From Sternotherus odoratus (taxonomy: Eukaryota > Chordata > Testudines > Kinosternidae), in the NCBI GenBank assembly GCA_032164245.1, contig JAVMKO010000003.1, positions 6,582,651 to 6,646,650 on the forward strand: a DNA stretch of 64,000 nt, written 5' to 3'. Positions 12,012 to 23,448 of this stretch are shown here, in pieces (position 1 is the first letter of the stretch; each line of letters begins with the position of its first letter). Made by a program: the position numbers and the translations under genes. The notes beneath the pieces are model-generated. The model had not been told where the DNA came from, made no database searches, and was given only the letters and a program-made list of their open reading frames with translations.

Positions 12012-12221
12012 CAGGCCTGCACAACTCGGAAAGCAGAGAGGGCCATATTACTGCAAAAAAACCCAGCTGCGGGCCGAAAAGCCCCGCCTTCGCCCCGCCC
12101 CCATCTGCTTCGACCGCCCCCCCCCCCTTGGTTTGCCCCACTCCTACTCACTCCCTGCGGGCCGCACAGTGAGCCTCTGTGGGCCGCATGTGGCCCCTGG
12201 GCCGCATGTTGTGTAGGCCCG
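12012..12221. mobile_element. hAT-type MITE with 8-bp target duplication
   Basis: A 210-bp element has left end CAGGCCTGCACAAC and right end (inverted) CGGGCCTACACAAC. It is flanked by CATTAAAA (12004-12011) and CATTAAAG (12222-12229), an 8-bp duplication with one mismatch, as hAT transposases make. The interior is rich in GGGCCGC/GGCCC. No coding capacity. Confidence 0.85.
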
Positions 12222-12229
12222 CATTAAAG

Positions 12230-14140
12230 GTAGGATCTGGCCCCACAGTGCAACTCTGTGTGTAAGGCAAGCAGGATTTGGTTCCCAGTGTAAGGGAAAC
12301 CCAGGTGTTGTAGGAAATGATGCAGGTGATGTCCCATGCAGGTGACAAGATGACTTAGATAACATGGAGACGAGTGCAGCATAAACGCTTAGAGACTAGA
12401 TTATATAGCTGGACAGTTTATGCAGATAGAATCTGCACAAGTGCTCTGAATATCTGATCCTACAGTCTTTGCTCATGAGTGGGTCTTTCTCAGGCAAGTG
12501 GCTTCAGTTTAAACCAGTTAGGATTCCCGGTACGAATAAAGGTTGAGCAGTAAGGAAGCAGCGCGTCAGCACCGTAATGCCATCCTTTTGATAAGACCTA
12601 CCCCTCAGGCCCTGACAATTGGTGATAATTAGCTCTCCCATAGAGCCTGAAGCACTGAACATGTAAATCTCTGGAGATTAGGAATTGCAGAGGCCCTAAG
12701 AGAACTGAACGTGCCAGAAACCTTGCAAAAAACGTAAGCCACCACCTGCAACACAGACCCATGACCTCGCTAGCTCATGAAAGGCAGTCCAGAACAACAG
12801 AGACCACTGCTAATGGAAATGATCATCACCCTGTTCAGAGCACTGAACCAGCCATCCTCCCTACTAGACCTCGCCCAGCCCTGAAGACACCCGCACTCAA
12901 GGCAGAAAATCTGTCCAGCTGCTCCCTTGTTCTCCAGACTCCCACCCCTGTGCAAACATCAACCAGAAAAGAGCTTCAACACGTAACCTCTGCCACGCTC
13001 CTGTTGCTTCCCACCTGGGCTTCAGACTGTGGCACGGCATGAAGACAGCCTTGGTCCCCCCTCAGATAGGAACTTCTCCTGACACTAGATAAAAGCCATA
13101 TCCCAATGATCACACTACTCTGCCTCTGTTCCCCTAGAGCCTCTCCTGGGGGGATCCATCCTTCCTCCCCTCCCCTTCAGTATATACAAGAGCCCACTTT
13201 GAGCGGTGGGGTGGCACTGTAGGCAAACAGTACGTCAACAACTCCCCGCGGTTCATCTCATTTTCCACAGATGCGACAAGCACCATCCCAAGGCTGTTGC
13301 ATAGCCCAGAGGAAATCAGTGCTGGGACAAAGAGTAGCTGGCTCAAACTAAACCCTGGCAAGGCACAAGTGTTGCTGGTCTGAATGGGGAACGAGCTGGC
13401 ACTATCACCTCTCCTTCCACAGAAGACTGTCCTCTTCAGCCAGGAATTCCCTCAACAGAGCATCTATGAAACAGGGATTGGAGGAGGACAGCACATACCT
13501 TGAAGTCCAATATGGCCTTCACCATGCTATTTACCTGGAAAATGGTTTGCTAAGAAAACCCTAAGACAGACAGAGAGACAAAGTACTACTTTCCACTGTC
13601 TGTCATTTATTTCTACTTACCAGGGGTCCAAAGTCAGGGAGGTTTAAATGTCTTCTATATGGGTGCCCTGAAGGAGAGCAGCAGTGATAACTAGCAGTCC
13701 CCATTTGATGCCAACCCAAAGTATTGAAAAATCATGAGTCAGCAAACCTCCACCCCCAAATAATGATTGCCTTGCAAATCATGAGATTTTAAATAATATA
13801 TTAGTTGCTTTCTGAGTTTTGCGCCTATAGAAGTCAGATTTTTAAGCTTTTCTCCACAGCCATGTGAACTATACATATACCTTTTTTTATTTAAATGGAA
13901 GCTGAGATTCTCTCATAATCCCATGACTCCAGGAGCTGGGGATTTAAGAAAACACAAGACTTGTAATCAAATCCCAAGAGGCTTGTGGAGTCTGGCAAGA
14001 TTTAATGGCAACTTTCAGCCCGTACTTGCTTGGAACTTTCTTTCTCTTTTCACATGACTATCACTACTGCTCTTCCCACCTACTGATCATCTCTCGTTCG
14101 CTACCAAGATGTCGACTCCCACCTTTGATAATGCCAGAGC
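12230..14140. other. Intronic sequence with no assigned feature
   Basis: No recognisable exon or full repeat is seen. Some open frames overlap on both strands (for example 12761-13042) but carry no domain and no splice context. Confidence 0.5.
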
Positions 14141-15571
14141 CTCCATCATCATCATCATCATCAATCCTCTTCACTCCCGCTGGAGTATAAGGCACCAACA
14201 AATCTCCTCCATGCCTCTCGATCTTGGGCAAGCCAGCTGATTTCATTCCACGTTTTGTTCATCATCTTCAGTTCCTCTTCCACAGTTCTTCTCCAGGTAC
14301 CCATTGGTCTGCCTCGCTTACGCTTTCCAGGTGGAGTCCATCTTAGGGCTATCTTAGGGTGTCTGGTGTTTTTCATTCGAAGAACGTGACCCAGCCACCC
14401 CCATCGTCGCCTTTTTAACTCATCCACAATGTTGATGATACCCGTGCATCTGCTAACTTCCTTGTTGCTGATGTGTTCTTCCCAGCGCACTCTAAGGATG
14501 CGTCGGAGGCATCTACCTTCAAATCCTCTCACTCTGCTCTCCACTTTCTTGTTGGTTCTCCATGTCTCTGCAGCATACAACAGGACAGAACGCACGTTTG
14601 ATTTGTAAACCTTCAGCTTGGTCTTGATCTGAAGCATCGATGACTTCCAGATATTGTTAAGTCTGTTGAAGGCTTGTGCTGCCAAAGCAATTCTAGTGGA
14701 GACCTCTTTCTCGATGTTACTATCAGCAGAGATATAACTACCCAGATACTTAAAATCCTTTACTTCCTCCAGCTCCACTCCATTAGCTGTAATCTTCTGG
14801 CTACTCTTGGTTCTCACTTTCATCATTTTGGACTTCCCAGAGTTAATCACCAGCCCGATGCTTCTGGCAGCTTGGTTTACTCTGTCAGTTTTCTCCTGAA
14901 TATCCTTCTGTGAATGTGATAGCAATGCCAAATCATCTGCGAAATCACAATCCTCCAAATGGTTGGTTAATCCCCACACCAATCCTCTTGGCCTATCCTC
15001 TGTGGTTTTTCTCATCACCCAGTCGATGACCACAAGAAAGATTACAGGCGAAATGACACATCCTTGCCTGACTCCTGTCCTGACCTGAAACCATTCACTC
15101 TCCTGTCCTTCGTGACGTACACAACACTGGTTCTCGACATACAGATCTTTAAAGATGTTAATGGCCTTCTGAGGGAATCCATATGCTTTTAGGATCTTCC
15201 AAAGCGATGGGTGGTGAATACTATCAAAAGCTTTCTCGAAATCAATGTAGTTGATGTAAAGCGAGGAGTTCCATTCCAATGACTGTTCCACTATAGTGCG
15301 TAGGACAAAGATTTGATCCGTGCATGACCTTCCCCTTCTAAAGCCAGACTGTTCTTCGCGAAGGATTTCATCGATTCCCGTTCTCATTCTTTGCAGCATG
15401 ACTCTGCAGAAGATCTTTCCCAGCACAGATAGTAGGTTAACACCTCTCCAGTTTCCACATACGGTCAGATCTCCTTTCTTTGGAAGCTTTATGATGATTC
15501 CCCTTTTCCATGCATTTGGTACGGTCTCTTTTCCCCATACTTTGTTAAAAAGTCCTACAAGAGTTCTCCAT
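14141..15571 (-). mobile_element. RTE-like non-LTR retrotransposon, 5'-truncated
   Basis: The element reads on the minus strand and ends with a short ATG/GAT trinucleotide tail (14147-14164 on the plus strand) directly after the stop codon. A very short 3' UTR with a short-repeat tail is typical of RTE elements. The 5' end is cut inside the reverse transcriptase: an in-frame stop at 15571-15573 marks the junction, and no endonuclease is present. The frame is otherwise uninterrupted, suggesting a fairly young insertion. Confidence 0.8.
14161..15570 (-). pseudogene. Reverse transcriptase of an RTE-like LINE (N-terminus missing)
   Basis: The open frame of about 470 codons begins in the fingers region (NAWKRGIIIKLPKKGD, then WRGVNLLSVLGKIFCR). 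RT motifs follow in order: LYINYIDFEKAFD (motif A), TGVRQGCVISPVIF (motif B), DFADDLALLS (motif C with the catalytic aspartates) and VKDFKYLGSYIS. The C-terminal part has RRWGWLGHVLRM and GKRKRGRPMGTWRR, the basic region usual for RTE-type ORFs. The protein would have copied element RNA at the target site. There is no natural start codon, as it is a 5'-truncated copy. The clade could be a close relative of RTE. The RT identity is certain. Confidence 0.85.
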
Positions 15572-15599
15572 CACCCACTTGTTAAATTTTAAAACACTT

Positions 15600-15965
15600 T
15601 TGTGCCTTTTACCATACTATCCCGCATCCATCAGGCTGCAGAGTCTCTCCATAAACATCCACAAGTCACCCCATTGTCTGCCTTTAAATCCCTCTTCAAA
15701 ACTCTCCTCATTCAGGTGCCTACAACAAACTTGACAACAGTTAGGCTGCAGGGGCGCTGATTCCACTGCTCATAATGCTGACCAATACTGTTGAATTGTT
15801 TCCTGTACTCCCTTATGTGTCCATCTGTATCCATCTGTTGTCTCTTGTCTTATGCTTAGAAGGTACGTTTTTAGGGTTAGGGGCTGTGTGTTTGTACAGC
15901 ACCTAGCGTGATGGAGTCCGGGTCCATGACTGCTAGGTGCTATGACAACACAAATAAATAATAAA
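15600..15965 (+). repeat. L2/MIR-like 3' end with GTACAGCACCTAGC motif
   Basis: It contains CCTTTAAATCCCTCTTCAAA, ACTTGACAACAGTTAGGCTG, ATCCATCTGTTGTCTCTTGT, then TTTGTACAGCACCTAGCG and a (AATA)n-like tail. This block order is a common amniote interspersed repeat 3' end, ending like MIR-type elements. It may derive from a LINE 3' UTR. The family name is uncertain. Confidence 0.55.
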
Positions 15966-16489
15966 CAGCAACAAGAAGACTAATAAAACCAAGTCATATT
16001 TGGAACACAAGTGAAATCAGCAAAGAAAGAGAACAATAACAGGAATGAAATTGTGATTGCTACCTAGGACAGCGATCAGTACTTCCGGGAGAGAGCCATC
16101 GCATGAGAACAGGGTACATTTCTGTAGCAGCTTTAATTGTGCATCATCTGATCTATTGGTAAGGGAGGCAATCAGGGGCCCGACTGTTAGCTGCAATATT
16201 ATTATTTTTGAAATAAATGAATCACAAATTTCTGTTTCTGGGGTTGGTAGCGGGGATGTGGAGTGGGGGATGTGTTATTCCACTGGTAGTTAATTGCCAT
16301 GACATCTCATCAGCGGATGCTGATGCTAATGCTTGGAAAGCATGATTACCCCTGACTGCACATAGCAAGCTTAGGCGCTGCAGGTGAAAAGGCTACTCCT
16401 TGGAATTGTGCAGATGGGATCAAAACGGAGGCTGCCCAACTCCATCTTTATAACAGGGTTCCGCTATATTTGCATCTAATAGGTTATTG

Positions 16490-16565
16490 GTCTAGATTCT
16501 CAGCTGGGGCAAACTGACTTCAATGGAGCTACACTAATTTACATCCCCTTAGAATTTGGCCCACG
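16490..16565. repeat. Short palindromic repeat (TGACTTCAATGGAGCTAC)
   Basis: GATTCTCAGCTGGGGCAAAC, TGACTTCAATGGAGCTACAC and TTTACATCCCCTTAGAATTT form a diverged fold-back unit, of the same general kind as those at 27440-27515 and 54100-54135. Confidence 0.45.
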
Positions 16566-16759
16566 GTTTTTCATCATCACGAATTAAAACAAGGGCTAAT
16601 AGAAAGATATGGCAACAGGGAAGCAAGAGTGTAAATTAAATAATTACTCTACTTAAAAACAAAATCAAAGCTACAATGAATACCACATGCAGTGTGAACA
16701 TTTTGTGCATGGTTACAAAGCTTTGACCAATCGTTAATTAGGCTCAGAGTATTATAATG

Positions 16760-16862
16760 TATTATTTTTATTATTGCACCGTCCAGTGCCGAACGTCATA
16801 GACCGGGACCCCATGCTAGATACTGTGCAAACACAGAACAAAAAGACAGAGATGTCAGAGGC
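16760..16862 (-). repeat. MIR-like SINE, 3' part (antisense)
   Basis: It starts TTATTATTGCACCGTCCAGT and continues CGGGACCCCATGCTAGATAC then TGTGCAAACACAGAAC. This is the antisense of the GTGTTTGTACAGCACCTAGC-type 3' end seen at 15880. Confidence 0.6.
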
Positions 16863-17031
16863 TATTGATATTTTCAAACATCCAGTCCTCCGCCTCTCCC
16901 CCCAAATTCATCCCTATTAAAATAGCCCAAATAATTGTTTTTCATTCCATCCTGAACGCACAGCAATGGGTCTGGTAGTTATTTCCGAGCACTGTAATGT
17001 TATAACAGTGTAACAGCTCATAAGCCATGAG

Positions 17032-17133
17032 CAGGGCCGGATTGAGCCGCCCAATGAATGTCCGGAGTGCCGTCTCTTGGAATGTGCCGCCCCAAGCACA
17101 TGCTTCCTTGTCTGGTGTTTGGAGCCAGCCCTG
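17032..17133. mobile_element. Short hAT-type MITE with 8-bp target duplication
   Basis: A 102-bp element starts CAGGGCCGGATTGAG and ends GGAGCCAGCCCTG (inverted CAGGGCTGGCTCC). It is flanked by GCCATGAG (17024-17031) and GCCATAAG (17134-17141), an 8-bp duplication with one difference. The interior has GTGCCGCCCCAAGCAC. Non-coding. Confidence 0.85.
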
Positions 17134-17569
17134 GCCATAAGCCACTGATCTCTGGAATTGTTTTGATGCCTACACAATCCGCTGTATTATGCGTACACTT
17201 CTGTGGACATCTTGTATCTATCGCTGCCATGTCAAAAACAAAGACGACATAAGAACTAAGCATGTGCAGTGGACAATTTCCTCCTTTAATCTGATCCAGC
17301 TTCCATATACAGTAGTCAGCATGGCCACAATTTTCAAAACGTGACTAGTGATTTTGGCTGCCTCCTTTCGGATGATCTGTGCTTTCTGAAGTGCTCCAGT
17401 TCTGCACCCAAAAATGGAAGCACCCCAAACCACTGGGTACTTGAGAAAATATATTTTCATTTAAAAATGAATATTTGAACTCCAAAACCTCAACGAGAAG
17501 CCTGTTTATTGCGCTTTATAAATTCATCTGACACAGTCCCTCTCATATCTCCTCTGTTCTGTACTGCCC

Positions 17570-18700
17570 AGTAACTGTGTCTAGCTTCGTAGTATTATTA
17601 CCCTTAGCTCCTTTAATTGCTTCAAGCTCCCTGGTGGGCAGAGCCAGGCCAGCCTGCAGGCCCCGGGCTCTGCTACCAAACCAAGGGAGCACCGTGACCC
17701 CAAAGGAAGCCAAGAGTGAAGAGGAGTGACCAGGATTGCTGGCAGCCGGATACCCTGACAAGGCAGAGGACCCCCACACTACAGAACCCCTTCTCCAGAC
17801 TTTGGTAGGAAGTAGCCCAGGGAAACCAGACTTCGGTCTGGTTTTGTGGTTGGAACCCAAGTCAGCATGTTTTGGTGGGATCCCCGCTGAGCCAGCGGTG
17901 GAGCCCTGTGCCGCTGTCAGGGCATCGGCTGGGACATGGTGGAGTAGGGTGGGCCCATGTCCCCCTACCCTCTGCGGCTGCCCTGCCCCTGGGGTGGCTG
18001 CCTACCCACCTTAGGCCAAGAGGCCTGCAGTTGTCTGCTGTGTGCCTAAACCAGGAGGCCAGGAATTAGACTGTTTGCTGCCCTGCCCGAGGGTGAGAGC
18101 TACTTGAACTCTGTTCTGTGACCTGAGAGAACAAAGAACTTTGGCTGGATTTAAAGCCAGGCCTTCAGGGACTTGGGGAGGGAGATGTAAGGGGACTGAC
18201 TGAGACCACAACCTCAAGAATTTGGGAGTCTGGGGTATGATAGGCCTGCCTAGCACAGTAGGTAAAGGCCCTTTGTTGTTTTAAAAATCCTTTTATCTTA
18301 GCTATGATCCTACTGTTAAGACTCAACAATACTTTGGTTTTAAGAAGGCTGCTTTGGGTCACTGTCGCTGGTCACAGGCTCCCACAGGGAAGCACCACAG
18401 GTGCCTGAACCCAGCTGGACCTGAAGGGCTCGATCCACAAGGTGCTGTCACCCACGGCCTGGTCAGAGTGGGAGAATCACCGGATTTCACCCTGAGAGAG
18501 GTGAAGGCTTGAGGCCTGAGAGAGGTGCACTCAGACCTAAGGAAGGGGTCGGGGCTGCAGCCAGCCCTGTCACCGTGACAGGCTCACAGCTCTCCACCCC
18601 TACCGGTTGCAAGTCTTGAGGGATGTTTTTTTCTCCCCCTCTGGCACCTTTGCTCAGCCTGGGGAAGGTCTCCTGCGAGGGCTTCTCCACTCACATTTGG
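17570..18700. repeat. Probable large interspersed repeat (LTR-element-like), class unresolved
   Basis: Blocks such as AGAGGCCTGCAGTTGTCTGC, ACCTGAGAGAACAAAGAACT, AGGCCTTCAGGGACTTGGGG and CCTGCCTAGCACAGTAGGTA, and a TTTTAAAAATCCTTTTATC run, follow an order I recall from a high-copy turtle repeat resembling an LTR element. No LTR pair or protein domain is visible. Both limits are guesses. Confidence 0.3.
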
Positions 18701-19058
18701 TCTGCGATTAGGCAAGACCTATAGGCGGCACAGCTGGGCGCACCGAACAACGCTCACTTCTAGAGCCACGGGCTGATCTTAGCATTGTTCCGTCTGATTG
18801 TTTCATTCTCACGAGTAATTTAAAAGATCAGAGCAACAATAGCCACAAATCAGACACTCTGCTGCTGTGAATGAGAGCTCATGTTTGGGAAATGGGAGTA
18901 TTAAGACAACCACGTATGCCTTGTGCATTCCTGTCCTCAGGCAACCTCTCCTGGCACAGAATCTGGGTTTCCTATCGCTTTCCTTAATAGACCCCTTCCT
19001 GTAAAAAGACTTTGATTTGGTTGAAACAAAGACACACGGCCAACAGTTGCTCTGCTTT

Positions 19059-19242
19059 CATAGAATCATAGAATCTCAGAGTTGGAAGGGACCTCAGGAG
19101 ATCATCTAGTCCAACCCCCTGCTCAACGCAGGACCAATCCCTATTTTTGCCCCATATCCCTAAATGCCCCCTTCAAGGATTGACTGCACAACACTGGGTT
19201 TAGCAGGCCAATGCTCAAACCACTGAGCTATCCCTCCCCCCT
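19059..19242 (-). mobile_element. Cry-type SINE, antisense copy 2
   Basis: It is complete in antisense: a CR1-like tail (ATAGAATCATAGAATCTCAG, GGAAGGGACCTCAGGAGATC) and then the reverse of the tRNA head (CAATGCTCAAACCACTGAGC). The TTTTTGCCCCATATCCCTAA middle is shared with the 32023 copy, so both belong to one subfamily. There is no 5' leader. Confidence 0.9.
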
Positions 19243-19459
19243 TTGAGCAGTAACTCCAAAACAAGAGGCAGACACAAAAGCATAATACCGTAACACATTC
19301 ATGGTCACTTAGGAATGGCCCTGTGCAGATCATGCAACTTCATGGCACAAGGAGGAGGTGGGGAGCAGGAAAAGATAGAATTCAGGTCCTCATTCTCTAG
19401 AAGCATAAACCTCTCTCAGTGGAATTAAAGGACAATCCACATTAGCTGTCAGTAACATA

Positions 19460-19760
19460 GGGACTAGAACTGGTTGCTATTTTTCCATCAAAAAAAATTT
19501 TTTTGGACCAAAATAAGAATTTTCCAGGAAATGTTTTGTTTTAGTCACTCCTTTCCAATGAAAACAAAAAAAATGAGTGTGTGGAGTTGGCCTTTCTCTG
19601 CCTCGTTCAGTGGGGAAAAGAGACGGGCGAGAGACAAAAACATGTATTTTTGTTCCCTTTAGGTTTGTCAACAAACCTGAAAAATCTCATGACAAGTTCC
19701 AAATTAAATGAAAATATTCGGGTTCCTCTGAGAATTATCACAGAAACCCTTCCCATGTTT
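19460..19760. repeat. A/T-run repeat (AAATTTTT/GAAAATGTTTTG type)
   Basis: It starts near ACTAGAACTGGTTGCTATTT, followed by runs of A and T and repeated AAAAT/ATTTTG words. Comparable sequence occurs at 27590-27965, 34500-34780 and 56290-57005. It may be a diverged DNA element or a low-complexity expansion. No frame of interest. Confidence 0.4.
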
Positions 19761-19879
19761 CTCCCAGCCCTAACAGGGACCATGATGCACAGTTTAACGA
19801 TTTTTATTTTGGACAGTAGAGGGCAGCAGTATACAACTCATTAGACTTTCACACTGCTGGCCGTGAGTTTTGAGTCCAG

Positions 19880-20155
19880 GTGCTGGTCCCCACTAAGGGG
19901 GAGGGGGGCGGAATCGACTGCAGATACTCAACGTTTGCGTATCTGCAGCCGACTTACCGTCCGTCCTCACGGCGACGGCAGTCGGCGGTGCGCTCCCCCG
20001 TCAACTCCAGCTTGCGCCTCCCAGCAAGCTGGACTTCCGGAGTCGACGGGGGCGCCGTGGGCGACTGAGTTCTCACGTCTTCACCAGCCGCGAGAAATCG
20101 ATCGCCAAAAGATCGATTGCTACCTGCCGATCCGGCAGGTGCTGAAGACCAGCCC
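19880..20155. mobile_element. Harbinger-like MITE with 3-bp target duplication
   Basis: The left end GTGCTGGTCCCCACTAAGGG and right end (inverted) GGGCTGGTCTTCAGCACC match the termini of the element at 7474-10232. It is flanked by CAG on both sides (19877-19879 and 20156-20158), the 3-bp duplication expected of Harbinger transposases. Internal hairpin: CTGCAGATAC at 19918 and GTATCTGCAG at 19939. GATCGAT motifs near the right end are typical of this group. Non-coding. Confidence 0.75.
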
Positions 20156-20234
20156 CAGGACCTTCCACTCCAAAAGACACCTGCCACTTGATTAGATGAA
20201 GGAATTGCTCTGTTATCAGGCTGTGTCCACACTA

Positions 20235-20371
20235 GGGTGACCAGACAGCAAGTGTGACAAATCCGGATGGGGGCATGGGGAGGGGAGGGTGGCGGGGGTA
20301 ACAGGCGCGTATATAAGACAAAGCCCCAAATATCGGGACAGTCCCTATAAAATCAGGAGATCTGGTCACCC
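20235..20371 (+). mobile_element. TA-flanked MITE, copy 2
   Basis: A 137-bp copy has perfect ends GGGTGACCAGA/TCTGGTCACCC and TA on both sides (20233-20234, 20372-20373). It contains a G-rich expansion (GGGGAGGGGAGGGTGGCGGG) not present in the other copies. Confidence 0.88.
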
Positions 20372-20384
20372 TACTCCACACTAC

Positions 20385-20655
20385 ACTCTCGGGTTATGAC
20401 TGATGCACACGTAGACATACCTGAGATAGCTCTGATCTAGCTAGCTCCAGTACCACAGCATTGAAGCCCAAGAACAGACTTCTGCATGGGTTAACTGCTG
20501 AGTAATTGCCCAGGGTTTCAGGTGGGCTTGGACACCCCCTGCTCAAGATTGTGTTGCTGCAGCTTCACTGCTCCAGCACCCGGGCAAGCTAGATGAAAGG
20601 TGGCTCAGGGTTCCAATCGCTCCCTATGACTGCAGTGTAGACATACTCTTAGGGC
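20385..20655. mobile_element. MITE-like sequence with CAGTGTAGACATAC end
   Basis: It starts CTCCACACTACACTCTC and ends GACTGCAGTGTAGACATACT, as in the 1551 and 31481 elements. The interior is strongly diverged. It lies directly after TA-MITE copy 2. Confidence 0.4.
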
Positions 20656-20925
20656 ATGTCTAGACTGGAGGTTTCACTCCTGTTTAACTCGAGTTAGCTA
20701 ATGTGTTTGTAAAACAGTCCAGACACTCCACGGCGTGCACGGTTTACACTTGTCTGAGTCCTAGGATAAATCATGAATTGTGTGTCTTGAAACAAAGGTT
20801 TGCAGTGTGTCTAGACTAACCTTAACGAACGTGTTAGCCTGCTGGCAATCGATTTGCCAAAGTTAAAAGAGGAGCAGAACCTCTGGCGAAGGCATAGCGT
20901 TAAAGCAACATCTTCCCCTGCTAGC
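20656..20925. mobile_element. MITE-like sequence with GGCATGTCTAGACTGGA start
   Basis: It starts AGGGCATGTCTAGACTGGAG and later contains CAGTGTGTCTAGACTAACCT and TTCGTTAAG-type words in inverted order, suggesting a degenerate TIR element. No target duplication is seen. Confidence 0.35.
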
Positions 20926-20929
20926 CATG

Positions 20930-22260
20930 TGACCTAGTTCATCTCTGATCGAGTTCCCTGCCTAGGCAGAGAGCTCCCTTTCCCACTAGTTGGAGTTCCA
21001 TACAAGCAGGCAGAGCATGGGATCGGTCCAGCTCACGCCAGGGGAGAGGATTGTCGGTCCTTTGGAGAGACATCGCTCCTAAATGACCTGCAGGATTTCT
21101 CCTACTCCAGTAGAGGGCGGCAGACCACACACACCTATGCTAATCACGTCCCTTCCCAGCACAGGTGACAATTATGCTCAGGCTTAAGACAGGGTCGTCT
21201 AGGGTCCAAGCGGAAACGGCGGGTGCCGCTCTGTAATGATCCACAGCAGCACGCCACTCGCCTTGACACTGCCGCCACCCTCATCACCTTGTTAGAACCA
21301 TCCCCTAAACTGCGGACCTCTCTCTCTCTCACACACACACACACCCCATACTTGTGTCCAGCAGCGACGGGCCAAATTCATCCCCAGGGGCCAGGCCACT
21401 GAAGTCCTGGAGCTCCACCGGCGTTGAATTTGTCCCTGTATTTTGCCAGGTCTGTAGTACACGGAAATCAAAGGGTGCGACTGGCTGTGAAATCCTGGAA
21501 GGCCGGGCTCCGATCACAGCTATTTTTAGCCTTGCAGAAGCAGGTCGTATATTAACAGAGGCTTAGCTCAGGCGCTGGAGTCACACAGCGGAGCGAGGAG
21601 CCTCCTTCCCAGAGAGCCACAGAAAATCACAGCAGGGTTAACCCTTGGCGTCTTAGGGCAGCGGATATCACCATCCAGAGCCCATCTTGATTTGTACCAT
21701 GCAGAACTCAAGACAAGCCCCCCCGGCATGCAAACGGGAGGAGAATTTGTCGCCAGGATTTTTGTTTATGTTCACACTTAGAAGGGCAAACTGGGGCCTT
21801 GCTCCCCTTGATCATTAAAATAGGCACAAGGCATCCCTGAGATTCCCCTGTTCCAACCGGAGAGACAGGGATAATCTACTTGAACGGGTGGGAAGATGGG
21901 CCGTGCCTTTGCGGTGTTGGGGGGTGGGCAGACATACAAGCACCAGCGTGGAGACTTGTCCCTTGGACATGGACAGTACTGGCCTGACCACTAGGTCTTG
22001 CTGTAGAGAGGAGCATGCTTTGGGCTTTAGGGACATACAACATTTCGGGGCCCTACTGTTCTTCTGCCGCCAGGGTTTCTAGCAGGTGCTTAAGTGCTGG
22101 ATTTTTGGTGCTTGGACTGCGATCAGCTGAGAGATTCTGCAATATTTTGGGATGGCAGATGCAACACAAAAATAAACGGTGTGATAGGGTGTCCGGTCCC
22201 AGGGCTATTTGTCACCGAGCAAAGCTTAAACATCGGGTTTGTTATGGTTAAGCTTGTCTT
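20930..22260. other. Intronic sequence with short simple repeat
   Basis: No exon is recognised. A (CT)n/(CA)n tract lies at about 21319-21343. Open frames on both strands overlap and have no domain. Confidence 0.5.
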
Positions 22261-22267
22261 CAAGATA

Positions 22268-22407
22268 CGGTGACCAGACAGCAAGTGTGAAAAATTGGGA
22301 CAGGAAGTGTGTGTGTGTGTGTGGGACGACTGGGTAATAGGAGCCTATGTAAGAAAAAGCCCCAAATATCCGGACTGTCCCTATAAAATCGGGACATCTG
22401 GTCACCC
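22268..22407 (+). mobile_element. TA-flanked MITE, copy 3
   Basis: A 140-bp copy has ends CGGTGACCAGA and TCTGGTCACCC and TA on both sides (22266-22267, 22408-22409). A (GT)n run at about 22308-22323 has expanded inside it, which is absent from copies 1, 2 and 4. Confidence 0.9.
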
Positions 22408-22409
22408 TA

Positions 22410-23150
22410 CTTCAAAAGGAAGGGAGGTGGTTATGAAGTAAAGGACAGCTAACAGGGTTATTTTACTGCTGCAGTGTGCTGAGTCCTAACCTGTGGATTC
22501 TGCCCTGCTTCTGCAGAGTCTATACTCTTCCAGCAACACAACTCCTGTGGGACAAGCGCCCATCCTGAGTTCAGCTGTCCTCCGAGTCCCATGCACACCA
22601 GACGTTGTCCAGTCGAACCTCAGCAGTGTTGATCCTCCAGAGAGATGTTGCGCCTTGTCCAAAATCACACACCGCAACGTTAAAGCCAAAGCTCACCTGC
22701 ACCCGCACCCGCAACAGGGCAACGCTGCTTGGCAGGTAAGAGTCCATGAACGATCATTCTGCCGGGCTGCAAAGCAGACTCCAGGCATAGAGTTAAAATT
22801 CAACTGTGCCCAGGTCTCTGTGGAGAGGACGACACACACACACGGCTGCAATGAAGATGGGTGACCAAGATGAAGATGGGTGCAAGCCAGGGCACGACAA
22901 TACACACTTGCTCAAATGCACTGTGCATTTCAACATGCGACAAATAGCAAAGAATCGCAATGTTCATTTCTCAGCTGTTTTCTTTGTTTAAAATAAAAAG
23001 TCTTTGTGAGAAGCACTCTGTGGAGCCGTGTGTTTCACACCCTTCCCCTGCATGTCAGCTCCATTGCCCCAGCCCGCCAATCTTTGCTAGCTCTTTAATA
23101 TTGATCCCTTTGCTTCTTTGCGTTACTCGTCGGCCATTCATGGCTAGAGG
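22410..23150. other. Intronic sequence with no assigned feature
   Basis: An open plus-strand frame (22493-22864) has no domain and mirrors minus-strand frames. No repeat is recognised. Confidence 0.5.
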
Positions 23151-23448
23151 AACGATCATAGAATATCAGGATTGGAAGGGACCTCAGGAGGTCATGTAGT
23201 CCAACCCCTTGCTCAATGCAGGACCAATCCCCAACTAAATCATACCTGCCAGGGCTTTGTCAAAAAACCTCTAAGGAAGGAGATTCCACCACCTCCCTAC
23301 GTAACCCATTCCAGTGCTTCACCACCCTCCTAGTGAAAAAGTTTTTCCCAATATCCAATCTAAACCTCCCCCACTGCAACTTGAGACCATTACTCCTTGT
23401 TCTGTCATTTGCCACCACTGAGAACAGTCTAGATCCATCCTCTAGAAC

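Noticed and set aside
11474..12172. 232-codon plus-strand open frame
   Set aside because: No domain, it runs into a hAT MITE, and another 159-codon frame is open on the opposite strand across the same bases. Likely chance.
14141..14166. Trinucleotide microsatellite as an independent locus
   Set aside because: It sits directly after the RTE-like stop codon and is best read as the element's 3' tail.
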